Source of the DNA: JAFDXJ01 sp039811225
Lineage (GTDB): Bacteria; Bacteroidota; Bacteroidia; Chitinophagales; Chitinophagaceae
Length of the DNA stretch: 61,746 nt
Direction of reading: 5' to 3'
Assembly: GCA_039811225.1 (NCBI GenBank)
Contig: JBDHYG010000016.1
Coordinates: 1 to 61,746 of the forward strand
How positions within the stretch are numbered: the stretch's first letter is position 1; every line of letters begins with the position of its first letter. The translations under genes were made by a program, and so were the position numbers. Below the pieces are notes generated by a model. The model did not search any database, was not told the DNA's origin, and was given only the letters and a program-made list of their open reading frames with translations. Positions 34,820-43,839 of the stretch are shown here, piece by piece.

Positions 34820-36544
34820 ATGCATAAATACCTCTTTCCTTTTTTATTGGTAGCCTTTGTACATGATGGAAGTCTTGCCCAGCAAAAGCTTTCCTGGTTA
34901 GGCGCCGGCAAGACAGTAGATCCCTATCAGTATCAACAACAGAAATCAGCCAGTTTTGGCTCAGCGGCTGTTGCTTCGGCGCATCCGTTAGCAAGTGCAG
35001 TGGGAGCGGAGATTATCCGGGAAGGGGGGAATGCTTTTGATGCAGCTATAGCAGTACAACTGGCCTTGGCTGTTGTATATCCGGATGCGGGGAACCTGGG
35101 TGGAGGCGGATTTTTATTAGGAAGAAATAAAGATCAGAAAATTGTTGCTATCGATTTCAGGGAAACGGCCCCGCAGCTTGCATCGAAAGATATGTATCTC
35201 GATCAGGCCGGTAACCCCATTGAAGGCCTTTCCATTAATGGCCATTTATCAGCAGGTGTACCGGGAACCGTAGCGGGTTTATTTGCCACATTGCCTTATG
35301 CCAAATTACCATTTGAAAAATTGATTGAACCCGCGATCGAACTCGCAGAATATGGTTTCTGCCTGACGGCCCATCAGGCCAATGAATTCAATGAAATAAG
35401 AGAAGAACTGCTAAAATATAATACCCGGCCGGTTGCTTTTGTAAAAGAAAAAAACTGGCAGGCGGCTGATACTTTTTTTCAGCCTGAGCTGGCTGCTACG
35501 TTAAAGCGTATCCAGGAAAAAGGTGCAAAGGGATTTTATGAAGGCACAACGGCTGAATTAATTGTTGCTGAAATGAAGCGGGGCAATGGTATCCTGACAC
35601 TGGATGATCTCAAAAATTATAAGGCAAAAGAACGAAAAGCTATCCAGACAAATTACAGGGGTTATACAATCATTGGTTTTCCACCACCCAGTAGTGGGGG
35701 CATTATCGTGGCGCAATTATTAAAAATGATTGAACCTTATCCGGTAAAAGAGTATGGCTATGGTACAGCGGCATCTATGCACCTGATGATTGAAGCAGAA
35801 CGAAGAGCATATGCCGACCGGGCCACCTATATGGGCGATCCTGATTTTTGGCATGTGCCTGTTGCGCAATTATTAGATGCAAATTATTTAAAGAACCGCA
35901 TGAAAGATTTTCAACCGAATAAGGCATCGAAAAGTGCGGCCATTCAACCGGGTGAAATTCCGGAAAGCCTGGAGACCACACATATCAGTATTATGGATGG
36001 AGAAGGGAATATGGTTTCTGTAACCACTACGTTGAATAATAGCTATGGAAGTAAAACCGTGGTAGGTGGCGCTGGTTTTATTTTGAACGATGAAATGGAT
36101 GATTTCAGTATAAAGCCCGGTGTGCCCAATATGTATGGAGCAGTGGGTGGCGCTGCGAATGCCATTGCACCCCGAAAAAGGATGTTGAGTTCCATGGCCC
36201 CGACCCTGGTATTAAAAGACGGCCAGCCATTTCTTGTGTTGGGTACACCGGGTGGAACTACCATCCCTACTTCTGTTTTTCAGATGATCGTGGATGTAAT
36301 CGATTTTGATATGAATGCAACGGATGCAGTGAATAAACCCAAGTTTCACCATCAATGGCTTCCGGATGATGTACGCGTGGAAGCCGGCTTTGATACTGCA
36401 CAACTTCAGCGTTTAACTTCCATGGGTTATTTGCTCCGGAAATCTGGTGGTATCGGCCGCTCTGAATTGATCAAGGTTTTGCCCGATGGCAAACTGGAAA
36501 CAGCGGCAGATAAACGCGGGGATGATAGTATCAGTGGATTCTAA
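34820..36544 (+). CDS. ggt: Gamma-glutamyltransferase, exported
   Basis: Ggt hydrolyses or transfers gamma-glutamyl groups, e.g. of glutathione, in the periplasm. The 574-residue precursor has a signal peptide to ~SLAQ. It has NLGGGGFLLGR near 94-104 and the autocleavage site ETTHISIMD, whose Thr387 would become the N-terminal nucleophile of the small subunit. SSMAPTLVLKDG and GTPGGTTIPTSV follow. TAACTTTG at 34808-34815 fits the -7 consensus but lies so close to the ATG that a transcript from it would be nearly leaderless. A DinB-family gene follows 16 bases later. Confidence 0.95.
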   Translation: MHKYLFPFLLVAFVHDGSLAQQKLSWLGAGKTVDPYQYQQQKSASFGSAAVASAHPLASAVGAEIIREGGNAFDAAIAVQLALAVVYPDAGNLGGGGFLLGRNKDQKIVAIDFRETAPQLASKDMYLDQAGNPIEGLSINGHLSAGVPGTVAGLFATLPYAKLPFEKLIEPAIELAEYGFCLTAHQANEFNEIREELLKYNTRPVAFVKEKNWQAADTFFQPELAATLKRIQEKGAKGFYEGTTAELIVAEMKRGNGILTLDDLKNYKAKERKAIQTNYRGYTIIGFPPPSSGGIIVAQLLKMIEPYPVKEYGYGTAASMHLMIEAERRAYADRATYMGDPDFWHVPVAQLLDANYLKNRMKDFQPNKASKSAAIQPGEIPESLETTHISIMDGEGNMVSVTTTLNNSYGSKTVVGGAGFILNDEMDDFSIKPGVPNMYGAVGGAANAIAPRKRMLSSMAPTLVLKDGQPFLVLGTPGGTTIPTSVFQMIVDVIDFDMNATDAVNKPKFHHQWLPDDVRVEAGFDTAQLQRLTSMGYLLRKSGGIGRSELIKVLPDGKLETAADKRGDDSISGF

Positions 36545-36560
36545 CTAAAAATTTCAGCAT

Positions 36561-37055
36561 ATGACTTTTGAACAAATCTTTAAAGCAGACATTCGGAAAC
36601 GTTTTCTTAGTTATAAGGAAATGGGGGATAAAACATTCGCCCAGTTAAGCGAACAGGATTTCTTTTTTATCCCATCTTCCGAGAATAATTCCATTGCCAT
36701 AAACATCCAGCATATGCATGGAAATATGCTGAGCCGCTTTACCAATTTCCTGACTGAAGATGGGGAGAAAAAGTGGCGGCAACGGGATGCAGAATTTGAA
36801 CCGGTTGTCTTACAAAGTGTTCAATTATTACAATTATGGAATGAAGGTTGGGCCTGTGTTTTCGATGCTATAGACCAATTGCAGGATAAAGATTTCTCCG
36901 GTACTATCACTATACGCCATGAACCATTATCTGTGTGTGATGCCTTATTGCGGCAACTGGCACATTATGCGTACCATGTGGGACAAATCGTATTTATAGC
37001 AAAAATGATTAAAGGAGAGAGCTGGAAAACATTATCCATTCCCCGAAAAAAATAA
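36561..37055 (+). CDS. DinB / DUF1572 family protein
   Basis: This 164-residue helical protein has the DinB-like four-helix layout. Possible metal-binding histidines are in NIQHMHGN near 50-57 and LAHYAYHVGQI near 131-141, the usual spacing for DinB/DUF1572 proteins, which include thiol-linked metal enzymes. The catalytic role is unknown. It is probably co-transcribed with ggt (16-base gap); a link to thiol chemistry would fit, but that is speculation. Confidence 0.75.
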   Translation: MTFEQIFKADIRKRFLSYKEMGDKTFAQLSEQDFFFIPSSENNSIAINIQHMHGNMLSRFTNFLTEDGEKKWRQRDAEFEPVVLQSVQLLQLWNEGWACVFDAIDQLQDKDFSGTITIRHEPLSVCDALLRQLAHYAYHVGQIVFIAKMIKGESWKTLSIPRKK

Positions 37056-37114
37056 CCGAAAAATTTTTTTTATAGAAGATCAGTATAAGCAACAATCTCA
37101 CTGTATTAAAAAAT

Positions 37115-37145
37115 AAAAAAACCTGTTCATTGAGAACAGGTTTTT
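37115..37145. terminator. Bidirectional terminator between DinB gene and T9SS gene
   Basis: ACCTGTTC (37121-37128) pairs with GAACAGGT (37134-37141) around a 5-base loop, with A and T runs on either side, so it can end both convergent genes. Confidence 0.85.
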
Positions 37146-37174
37146 CTATTAAAATGAAAAAGAACAATTACTAC

Positions 37175-38365
37175 TTATTTAACAATGGTCTTGCTATAAG
37201 TTGTATTATCAACCATCAATTTCACGATGTAGGAGCCTTTTGCAACTATGTTCAGGTTCAGCGGGATGCTGTATGTACCTGACTGCAAGGTGCCTTTATC
37301 GATGATATTGATAATGCTGCCGGTAGAGGATACCACCTGTACAGATACTTTAGCGGCTTTTGGTAATTGCACCTGCATCCAGCCTTCATTCACTACCGGG
37401 TTAGGATATACTTTCCAATCAAAACTGGTAATCACATTTTTCAGTTGGATGATGGAAGAATATTCAAATTGGCCATCATTGTCTATTTGTTTCAGGCGGT
37501 AATAATTTTCCCCATTCAAAGGTTTTACATCGGTGAATGTATAATTGTTTTCACCGGCGCTGTTTTGACCTGCTACAAAACCAATTGGGTTAAACACCTG
37601 GCCATCTGCACTTCTTTCTACATCAAAGCCTTTGTTGTTCACTTCATTTGTAGTGGTCCATTTCAGCAGGGACTGGCCATTTTGCATGATGCCATCAAAA
37701 CTTTTGAACGTAACGGGTAATGTACCGAAATCATAAGCAACATCATCAATACCTATGTAATTGGAATTATCTCCACTGGGGCCACCTTTTGTTACCCAAT
37801 AGCGAAACGCAACTCTGCCAGTTGTAGCAGCAGGTAAGCCGCTAACGGTAACATCAAATTTTGTCCATGTTTGCGGATAGACACCCGTATTCAGGTTAGG
37901 ATTTACTGAAATTAATAAAATAGTAAAATCACCAACATCGGATGCAGTGGTGCCCACATTGGTACTGGTACCAGCCGTACTCAACCGAACTTCTAAGCGG
38001 TCGGGGTACTCAATTGTTGCTTGTGTTGGTACCCTGGTCCAAAATGAAAAAGTAGAACCATTTTGTACATTTACTTCCGGGCTCAAATACCAGTTACTGA
38101 TATCGCCACTACCGGAAGTATTATTAAAGTTAGCTCCCAGATAGGAATTATCGGAACCAGAGTGGGCAGTAAATACAGTAGGGTTTCCCTGGAACCAGCT
38201 TGTTGAACCTAAAGGTTGTGAATGGTTTATTCCAATCCAATCGTCTGGCAGCGTTTCAAATCCTTCAGATAAGGAGTTCACCTGGGCATTCATAGTATGA
38301 CCTGCCAATAGCAGTGCACATCCTATAAATAATTTTTTTGCATTTGGGGTAAATGTTTTTTGCAT
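37175..38365 (-). CDS. T9SS-secreted protein with choice-of-anchor J-like domain (paralogue 1)
   Basis: This 396-residue protein has a signal peptide ending near NAQ. Residues ~30-210 form a jelly-roll like 'choice-of-anchor J' or cleaved-adhesin domains (GFETLPDDWIGINHSQPLGSTSW, ISNWYLSPEVNVQNGSTFSFWT, IGIDDVAYDFG). Residues ~215-305 form an FN3-like module (LLKWTTTNEVNNKGFDVERS, YYRLKQID). The last ~80 residues are the T9SS sorting domain (VYPNPVVNEGWMQVQLP...GSYIVKLMV). It is the third of three tandem genes sharing nearly identical C-terminal halves. Its N-terminal domain differs from the other two, so only the export module is shared. It is probably surface-attached or released. Confidence 0.88.
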   Translation of the reverse strand: MQKTFTPNAKKLFIGCALLLAGHTMNAQVNSLSEGFETLPDDWIGINHSQPLGSTSWFQGNPTVFTAHSGSDNSYLGANFNNTSGSGDISNWYLSPEVNVQNGSTFSFWTRVPTQATIEYPDRLEVRLSTAGTSTNVGTTASDVGDFTILLISVNPNLNTGVYPQTWTKFDVTVSGLPAATTGRVAFRYWVTKGGPSGDNSNYIGIDDVAYDFGTLPVTFKSFDGIMQNGQSLLKWTTTNEVNNKGFDVERSADGQVFNPIGFVAGQNSAGENNYTFTDVKPLNGENYYRLKQIDNDGQFEYSSIIQLKNVITSFDWKVYPNPVVNEGWMQVQLPKAAKVSVQVVSSTGSIINIIDKGTLQSGTYSIPLNLNIVAKGSYIVKLMVDNTTYSKTIVK

Positions 38366-38407
38366 AGTAAGTAGATTTAAGGCATGAAGATATTATTTCT
38401 TTTAATC

Positions 38408-38444
38408 AAAAAAAAATCTGTTTCAATTGAAACAGATTTTTTTT
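38408..38444 (-). terminator. Terminator of T9SS paralogue 2
   Basis: AAAAAAATCTGTTTC and GAAACAGATTTTTTT are perfectly complementary around a very short AATT centre, located right after the stop codon on the minus strand. Confidence 0.8.
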
Positions 38445-38460
38445 ATAAATGGAAAGAATA

Positions 38461-39768
38461 TTATTTTAAAATTGTCTTTGTATAGGTCTTATTATCAACC
38501 ATCAAACGTACAATATAACTGCCTTTTGCAGCATTTGCCAGGTTCAGGGGAATACTGTATGTGCCGGCCTGTAAAGTGCCTTTATCTATCATATTTAGGA
38601 TTGTACCATTTGTAGAAACTACCTGTACAGCTACCTTGGCTGTCTTTGGTAATTGTACCTGCATCCAGCCCTCATTTACGACTGGGTTGGGATATATGTT
38701 CCATACAAATTCTGTTATTTCATTTTTCAGTTGAATTATGGAAGAGTAGGCGAATTTTCCATCATTATCAATTTGTTTCAGGCGATAGTAATTCACGCCA
38801 TTCAATGGTTTTACATCAGTGAAATGATAACTGTTATCACCTGTATTGTTTTGCCCTGCCACAAAACCGATAGGGTTAAATACCTGGCCATCGGCACTTC
38901 TTTCCACATCAAAGCCTTTGTTGTTGACTTCATTGGTGGTGGTCCATTTTAGCAGTGATTGCCCATTCTGCATCACACCGTCAAAACTTTTAAAGGTAAC
39001 AGGTAATACATTGGTATAAACCAATTCAAAGGGCATATCCATAATATAATCCGGCGCTGATGAAGGATTTCCACCATCTATCAGGTCAGTCCATGTATTG
39101 GTGCCTATGTTATGTTGTTTGCCATTCCAGGCTTCATCACCCCTTGATCCGATAATGGTATTAGGTGGGCAATAATTGATAATGCCATTAACACCATGGG
39201 TTTGCCACTCGATCCAATAATGTCCTGCCGGAAGCTGTACATTAGCATTGCCCTCTATTTTCCATATTTTATAATTTTCAGTAGGCGTAGTAGGTGTGGG
39301 ATACAATGTATTGCCAATACGATACATGAGGGAATCATACCCGGTTTTATACCGGTTGGTAGTCAGGTCGCCATAAATAATATTAGAACCAGGTAAATCA
39401 GGAGGGCCATCAAAAATACGGAAACGTAAAATATCTATGGGAGATGTGGTACCAGTATAGCTGACCAGTAATACATAAGTATTAAAACCAGTGATAGACC
39501 ATTCCTGGCCGGCCGGAACAGTAAAATCATCAGCAACAGAGAAATTGAAGCCACTTCCATATGAACTTGTATAAGCAAGTATATTGTTGCTGGCTGTAAT
39601 ATCCCCGTCATTGTTCTGCAACTCGCTCCAGGTGTATCCTGCCGGAGCTATAGTTCCATTTTTGGCGGTATTGCCTGTAGATAAATAACCATTTTTATAA
39701 ATGGTTTGCGCATTAATTATTCCTCCCAGGAAAAGAAATACGGAAAAAAGGAGTAACGTTTTTTTCAT
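38461..39768 (-). CDS. T9SS-secreted hypothetical protein (paralogue 2)
   Basis: This 435-residue protein has a signal peptide to ~NAQ. Its N-terminal ~245 residues form an all-beta region with SVADDFTVPAGQEWSITGFNTY, FRIFDGPPDLPGSNIIYGD and YWIEWQTHG. The same FN3-like module (TFKSFDGVMQNGQSLLKW) and T9SS sorting domain as its neighbours follow. It is collinear over its full length with paralogue 3 (39975-41288) and probably arose by tandem duplication. Its own terminator suggests separate transcription. The biochemical role is unknown; the N-terminal region may bind a surface ligand. Confidence 0.85.
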   Translation of the reverse strand: MKKTLLLFSVFLFLGGIINAQTIYKNGYLSTGNTAKNGTIAPAGYTWSELQNNDGDITASNNILAYTSSYGSGFNFSVADDFTVPAGQEWSITGFNTYVLLVSYTGTTSPIDILRFRIFDGPPDLPGSNIIYGDLTTNRYKTGYDSLMYRIGNTLYPTPTTPTENYKIWKIEGNANVQLPAGHYWIEWQTHGVNGIINYCPPNTIIGSRGDEAWNGKQHNIGTNTWTDLIDGGNPSSAPDYIMDMPFELVYTNVLPVTFKSFDGVMQNGQSLLKWTTTNEVNNKGFDVERSADGQVFNPIGFVAGQNNTGDNSYHFTDVKPLNGVNYYRLKQIDNDGKFAYSSIIQLKNEITEFVWNIYPNPVVNEGWMQVQLPKTAKVAVQVVSTNGTILNMIDKGTLQAGTYSIPLNLANAAKGSYIVRLMVDNKTYTKTILK

Positions 39769-39920
39769 GTGTTATTTTTTTTGTGAATGTGTAAAAGTAA
39801 AAATTTTTTTATGAAAAAACGTGATGTCATTATTTAATAATGAACCAGTCTTTTGAATTGTTAATGAATAGAAATAAAAATATCAGTGGAGGATTATTGC
39901 ACCTTGAAAAAATAGTATAA

Positions 39921-39952
39921 AAAAACAGGTTGCTTCTAAGCAACCTGTTTTA
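39921..39952 (-). terminator. Terminator of T9SS paralogue 3
   Basis: AAAACAGGTTGCTT (39922-39935) pairs with AAGCAACCTGTTTT (39938-39951), just after the stop codon on the minus strand. Confidence 0.8.
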
Positions 39953-39974
39953 AAAGTGTATGAAAAGATAATGG

Positions 39975-41288
39975 TTATTTCACAACAGTTTTGTTGTAAG
40001 TCTTCGTATCTACCATCAGTTTGATAATATAAGTGCCTTTTGCTGCTTTATCCAGGTTCAATGGAATACTGTATGAACCGGTTTGCAGGGTACCTTTATC
40101 AATTTGGCTGATGAGGCTTCCATTGGAAGAAACTACCTGAACAGCTACTCTTGCAGCTTTTGGTAATTGTATTTGCATCCAGCCTTCATTAACAATCGGG
40201 TTTGGATATACATTCCATACAAATTCACTTATATCATTCTTCAATTGAATAATAGAGGAGTAGCTGAATTTACCGTCATTATCTATTTGTTTCAGTCGAT
40301 AGTAATTTACTCCTGTCAATGGTTTCACATCAGTGAATGTATAGTCATTGTCACCAGCCTGGTTTTGACCGGCTACAAAACCAATCGGGCTAAATACCTG
40401 GCCATCTGCACTTCTTTCTACATCAAAGCCTTTATTGTTTACTTCATTGGTAGTAGTCCATTTCAGCAGGGACTGGCCATTTTGCATTACTCCATCAAAG
40501 CTCTTGAATTTAACAGGTAAAAGATTGGTATAAACAACCTCAAAGGGCAAATCCTGGATATAATCCGGAGCAGAGGGTGGGTTTCCGGCATCCACTAAGT
40601 CCGCCCAGGTATTCGTGCCGATATTATGTTGTTTGCCATTCCAGTCTTCTGAACCACGGGAATCTACGATAGTTGCCGGAGGAGCAAAATGAGAACCATT
40701 GTCTTTGGCATGTGTTTGAAACTCTACCCAATAATTTCCCGGGTTAAGAACTAAACCGGAAACAGAGCCTTCCAGTTTCCAGATGATACGAGTGGTACCC
40801 GGAGGTGAGCCTGGAGATGGATATTTAGTATTAAATACACGATACATGAGAGAATCATAAGAACTGGTTAACCGGTTAGTGGTTAAATCTCCATAGATAA
40901 TATTTGAACCGGGAATATCCGGGGGACCATCCCAAACCTGGAAACGCATGATATCAAAAGGAGAGGTAGAACCGGAATAAAGAGTTTGATAGGCATAAAA
41001 ATTAAAACCTGTAACAGACCATTGCTGACCAGCCGGCACGACGAAGTTGTCTGCTACAGAAAAATTAAATCCACTACCATAACCACTGGAGAAACCTGAA
41101 ACCGTATTGCTCTCGGTCGTATTACCGGCGTTGTTCTGCACTTCGCTCCAGGTATAGCCGGCAGGAGCAGTAGTGCCGTCTTTTGTAACGTTACCGGTGG
41201 AGAGGTAACCATTTTTGTACACGCTTTGCGAGTAGCTTGTACCTGCATAAATACATAATGCAGAAAGGATGAGTAATGTTTTTTTCAT
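39975..41288 (-). CDS. T9SS-secreted hypothetical protein (paralogue 3)
   Basis: The protein has 437 residues from the ATG at 41288 (MKKTLLILSALCIYAG, a signal peptide); a longer frame adds 12 residues without a better signal. Its layout equals paralogue 2: an all-beta region with SVADNFVVPAGQQWSVTGFNFY and WDGPPDIPGSNIIYGDL, then the shared FN3-like module, then a T9SS type A sorting domain (VYPNPIVNEGWMQIQLP). Paralogues 2 and 3 differ mainly in loops, so they may recognise related targets. Confidence 0.85.
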   Translation of the reverse strand: MKKTLLILSALCIYAGTSYSQSVYKNGYLSTGNVTKDGTTAPAGYTWSEVQNNAGNTTESNTVSGFSSGYGSGFNFSVADNFVVPAGQQWSVTGFNFYAYQTLYSGSTSPFDIMRFQVWDGPPDIPGSNIIYGDLTTNRLTSSYDSLMYRVFNTKYPSPGSPPGTTRIIWKLEGSVSGLVLNPGNYWVEFQTHAKDNGSHFAPPATIVDSRGSEDWNGKQHNIGTNTWADLVDAGNPPSAPDYIQDLPFEVVYTNLLPVKFKSFDGVMQNGQSLLKWTTTNEVNNKGFDVERSADGQVFSPIGFVAGQNQAGDNDYTFTDVKPLTGVNYYRLKQIDNDGKFSYSSIIQLKNDISEFVWNVYPNPIVNEGWMQIQLPKAARVAVQVVSSNGSLISQIDKGTLQTGSYSIPLNLDKAAKGTYIIKLMVDTKTYNKTVVK

Positions 41289-41543
41289 TTGATCAAAATT
41301 TGATGAATACGTAAAACTAAACAATAATTTTAAAAAAAACTTATTTTTTTTATTATTCAGACCTATTAATTTTTTACAGTCTTACTTATCTTAGGCATGA
41401 TTTTTATGTGAAAATTGTTTTCTTAAAAAAATCAATTTTATTTGCCGGGTTTATCAATAGTTTCATGAATTCAGCCGATTTGTTTTTCGTGTTGGGAAAA
41501 AATTATCATCCAACTATTTTCCTTATTTAAAAAATTCACAAGT

Positions 41544-42290
41544 ATGAAAAAACTACTATTCCTGTTATGTATGAGCTGTGTCGGAATGAGCAGTTGCGAT
41601 GTGGCCCAGCAGGTACTCAATCAGGCAGCCGGATCAAATGGCCTTTCGGCAGCTGAAGTAACTTCGGGCCTGAAACAGGCACTCACCATCGGCACGCAAA
41701 ATGGGACAGGGGCCTTATCCCAATTAAATGGTTTTTTGGGAAATGCTGCCGTAAAAGTACTCATGCCTCCAGAAGCACAGAAAGTGGAAAGCACCTTGCG
41801 TAGTATTGGCCTGGGGAGCCTGGTGGATAATGCGATCTTTTCGATGAACCGGGCTGCAGAGGACGCCGCTAAAACAGCAGCGCCCATTTTTGTCAATGCC
41901 ATCAATCAAATGACTATTGCCGATGCATTTGGTATTTTAAATGGAGGCGATTTCGCCGCCACGAATTATTTTAAAGAAAAAACCACCCCGGCTCTGATTG
42001 CCGCTTTTAGCCCGGTAATCAATAATTCCCTGCAAAAAGTAGATGCCACAAAATATTGGAAAGATGTGTTTACAACCTATAATAAGTTTGCCACCAATCC
42101 GGTGAACCCGGACCTGGGTGCCTATGTAACACAAAAAGCCGTGGATGGCATATTTTATGAAATCGGGCAGGAAGAACAAAAGATCCGACAGGACCCGGCT
42201 GCCAGGGTAACGGATTTATTGAAAAAAGTTTTTGGCTCATCCAGTACACAACCGGTACAGAAAAAAGGAAAAGGCAAAAGAATGCAATAA
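41544..42290 (+). CDS. DUF4197 domain lipoprotein
   Basis: This 248-residue protein starts MKKLLFLLCMSCVGMSSCD, with a lipobox before C18. DUF4197 features are GLSAAEVTSGLKQALTIGTQNG near 33-54 and DAFGILNGGDFAATNYFKEKT mid-protein. It also has the FTTYNKF and DLGAYVTQKAVDGIFYEIGQEE segments. Proteins of this family are periplasmic and of unknown function. The C-terminus is basic (KKGKGKRMQ). A bidirectional hairpin separates it from lpdA. Confidence 0.9.
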   Translation: MKKLLFLLCMSCVGMSSCDVAQQVLNQAAGSNGLSAAEVTSGLKQALTIGTQNGTGALSQLNGFLGNAAVKVLMPPEAQKVESTLRSIGLGSLVDNAIFSMNRAAEDAAKTAAPIFVNAINQMTIADAFGILNGGDFAATNYFKEKTTPALIAAFSPVINNSLQKVDATKYWKDVFTTYNKFATNPVNPDLGAYVTQKAVDGIFYEIGQEEQKIRQDPAARVTDLLKKVFGSSSTQPVQKKGKGKRMQ

Positions 42291-42319
42291 AAAAAAGCCC
42301 CTCATCGAGGGGCTTTTTT
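42291..42319. terminator. Bidirectional terminator between DUF4197 gene and lpdA
   Basis: AAAAAAGCCCCTC pairs with GAGGGGCTTTTTT around ATC, with A and T runs on both sides. Confidence 0.88.
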
Positions 42320-42336
42320 ATCCTGGACTTGTATTC

Positions 42337-43746
42337 TTAAATATCAATAGCTTCACCATAGGCGGCTGCTGTCGCTTCTTTCACTGCTTCACTCATGGTG
42401 GGGTGTGGGTGAATGGCATTTAAAATTTCATGCCCGGTGGTTTCCAATTTACGGGCAACTGAAATTTCTGCAATCATTTCCGTAACACTGTTACCTATCA
42501 TATGAGCGCCGAGGAGTTCACCATATTTGGCATCATAGATGATTTTCACAAATCCCTCAGTGGAGCCGGCAGCGGAGGCTTTACCACTGGCCATGAACGG
42601 GAATTTCCCAATCTTCAATTCATAGCCTGCTTCCCGTGCGGCTTTTTCTGTCATACCTATACTGGCAACTTCCGGTGTGCAATAAGTACAACCCGGGATA
42701 TTGCCATAATCAATTGGTTCAGGCTGATGGCCGAATTTTTTCTCCAGAAAGCCGATTGCTTCTGCGGCTACCACACCTTCTTTGCCTGCCACATGAGCCA
42801 ATGCGGGTCCGGGTGTGCAATCCCCAATGGCATAAATGCCCGGAATATTGGTGCGGCAATATTTATCGGCAACAATTTTTCCTTTCTCGGTCTGTATGCC
42901 TACTGTTTCTAAGCCAATATTTTCCAGGTTGGCTACCACACCTACGGCACTGAGTACGATTTCACTTTCAAAAACCTGTATACTGCCATCCTGTTTTTTC
43001 ACCTGTACTTTGAGGGGGGCCGATTGGGTATCCACGGATTCAACCGATGCATTGGTATATATTTCAATGCCTTGTTTTTTCAATTGTTTTTCTAATTCTT
43101 TAGACACATCTTCATCTTCCACCGGAACAATGCGGGGCATAAATTCCACAATGGTAACTTTTGTCCCCATGCTATTATATACATAAGCAAATTCGACACC
43201 AATCGCCCCGCTGCCTACAATCAGCATGGATTTGGGTAATTTCGGCAACACCATCGCTTCCCGGTATCCTATAATATTTTTACCGTCCTGTTTTAAATTG
43301 GGCAATTCCCGGCTCCGGCCCCCGGTGGCAATAACGAGGTATTTAAAATCGAGCACTTGTTTTTTCCCATCTGCTGCCGTTACTTCCAATTGTGTTTTTG
43401 AAACCAGTTTCCCATATCCCATGATCACATCTATCTTGTTTTTCTTCATCAGGAACTGCACCCCTTTACTCATTTTATCGGCCACATCCCGGCTGCGTTT
43501 GATCACGGCATTGAAATCAGCTTCTGCATCACTTACACGGATCCCATACGAAGTACTGTGTTTGATATAATCATACACATTCGCACTTTTGATTAATGCT
43601 TTGGTAGGGATACAACCCCAGTTGAGACAAATACCACCCAAACTTTCCTTTTCTACAATAGCGACTTTAAAACCTAATTGTGATGCGCGAATGGCGGCCG
43701 GATAACCTCCCGGTCCACTTCCCAGTACGATTACATCATAGCCCAT
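42337..43746 (-). CDS. lpdA: Dihydrolipoyl dehydrogenase
   Basis: LpdA reoxidises dihydrolipoamide of the 2-oxoacid dehydrogenase and glycine cleavage complexes. The 469-residue protein has the FAD motif GSGPGGY (9-15), the redox pair C40/C45 in GGICLNWGCIPTK, and the NAD motif VGSGAIGVEFA. The active-site HPHPTMSE is near the C-terminus. It has its own exact-consensus promoter, and no other subunit of a 2-oxoacid complex lies in the window. Confidence 0.97.
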   Translation of the reverse strand: MGYDVIVLGSGPGGYPAAIRASQLGFKVAIVEKESLGGICLNWGCIPTKALIKSANVYDYIKHSTSYGIRVSDAEADFNAVIKRSRDVADKMSKGVQFLMKKNKIDVIMGYGKLVSKTQLEVTAADGKKQVLDFKYLVIATGGRSRELPNLKQDGKNIIGYREAMVLPKLPKSMLIVGSGAIGVEFAYVYNSMGTKVTIVEFMPRIVPVEDEDVSKELEKQLKKQGIEIYTNASVESVDTQSAPLKVQVKKQDGSIQVFESEIVLSAVGVVANLENIGLETVGIQTEKGKIVADKYCRTNIPGIYAIGDCTPGPALAHVAGKEGVVAAEAIGFLEKKFGHQPEPIDYGNIPGCTYCTPEVASIGMTEKAAREAGYELKIGKFPFMASGKASAAGSTEGFVKIIYDAKYGELLGAHMIGNSVTEMIAEISVARKLETTGHEILNAIHPHPTMSEAVKEATAAAYGEAIDI

Positions 43747-43788
43747 ATCTGTTGATTTTTAGTATTGTGATGAAAAAAATGCCGGTGG

Positions 43789-43819
43789 CAAAAATACTGG
43801 CAAAAAACCATATTTCAAA
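43789..43819 (-). promoter_or_regulatory. Promoter of lpdA
   Basis: On the minus strand TTTG (43816-43819) is followed by 19 bases and then TATTTTTG (43789-43796), the full Bacteroidota consensus, with the start codon 43 bases beyond. Both boxes and the spacing are identical to those of the tRNA-Glu promoter. Confidence 0.75.
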
Positions 43820-43839
43820 AGGCCGATTTTTAGGTAAAA

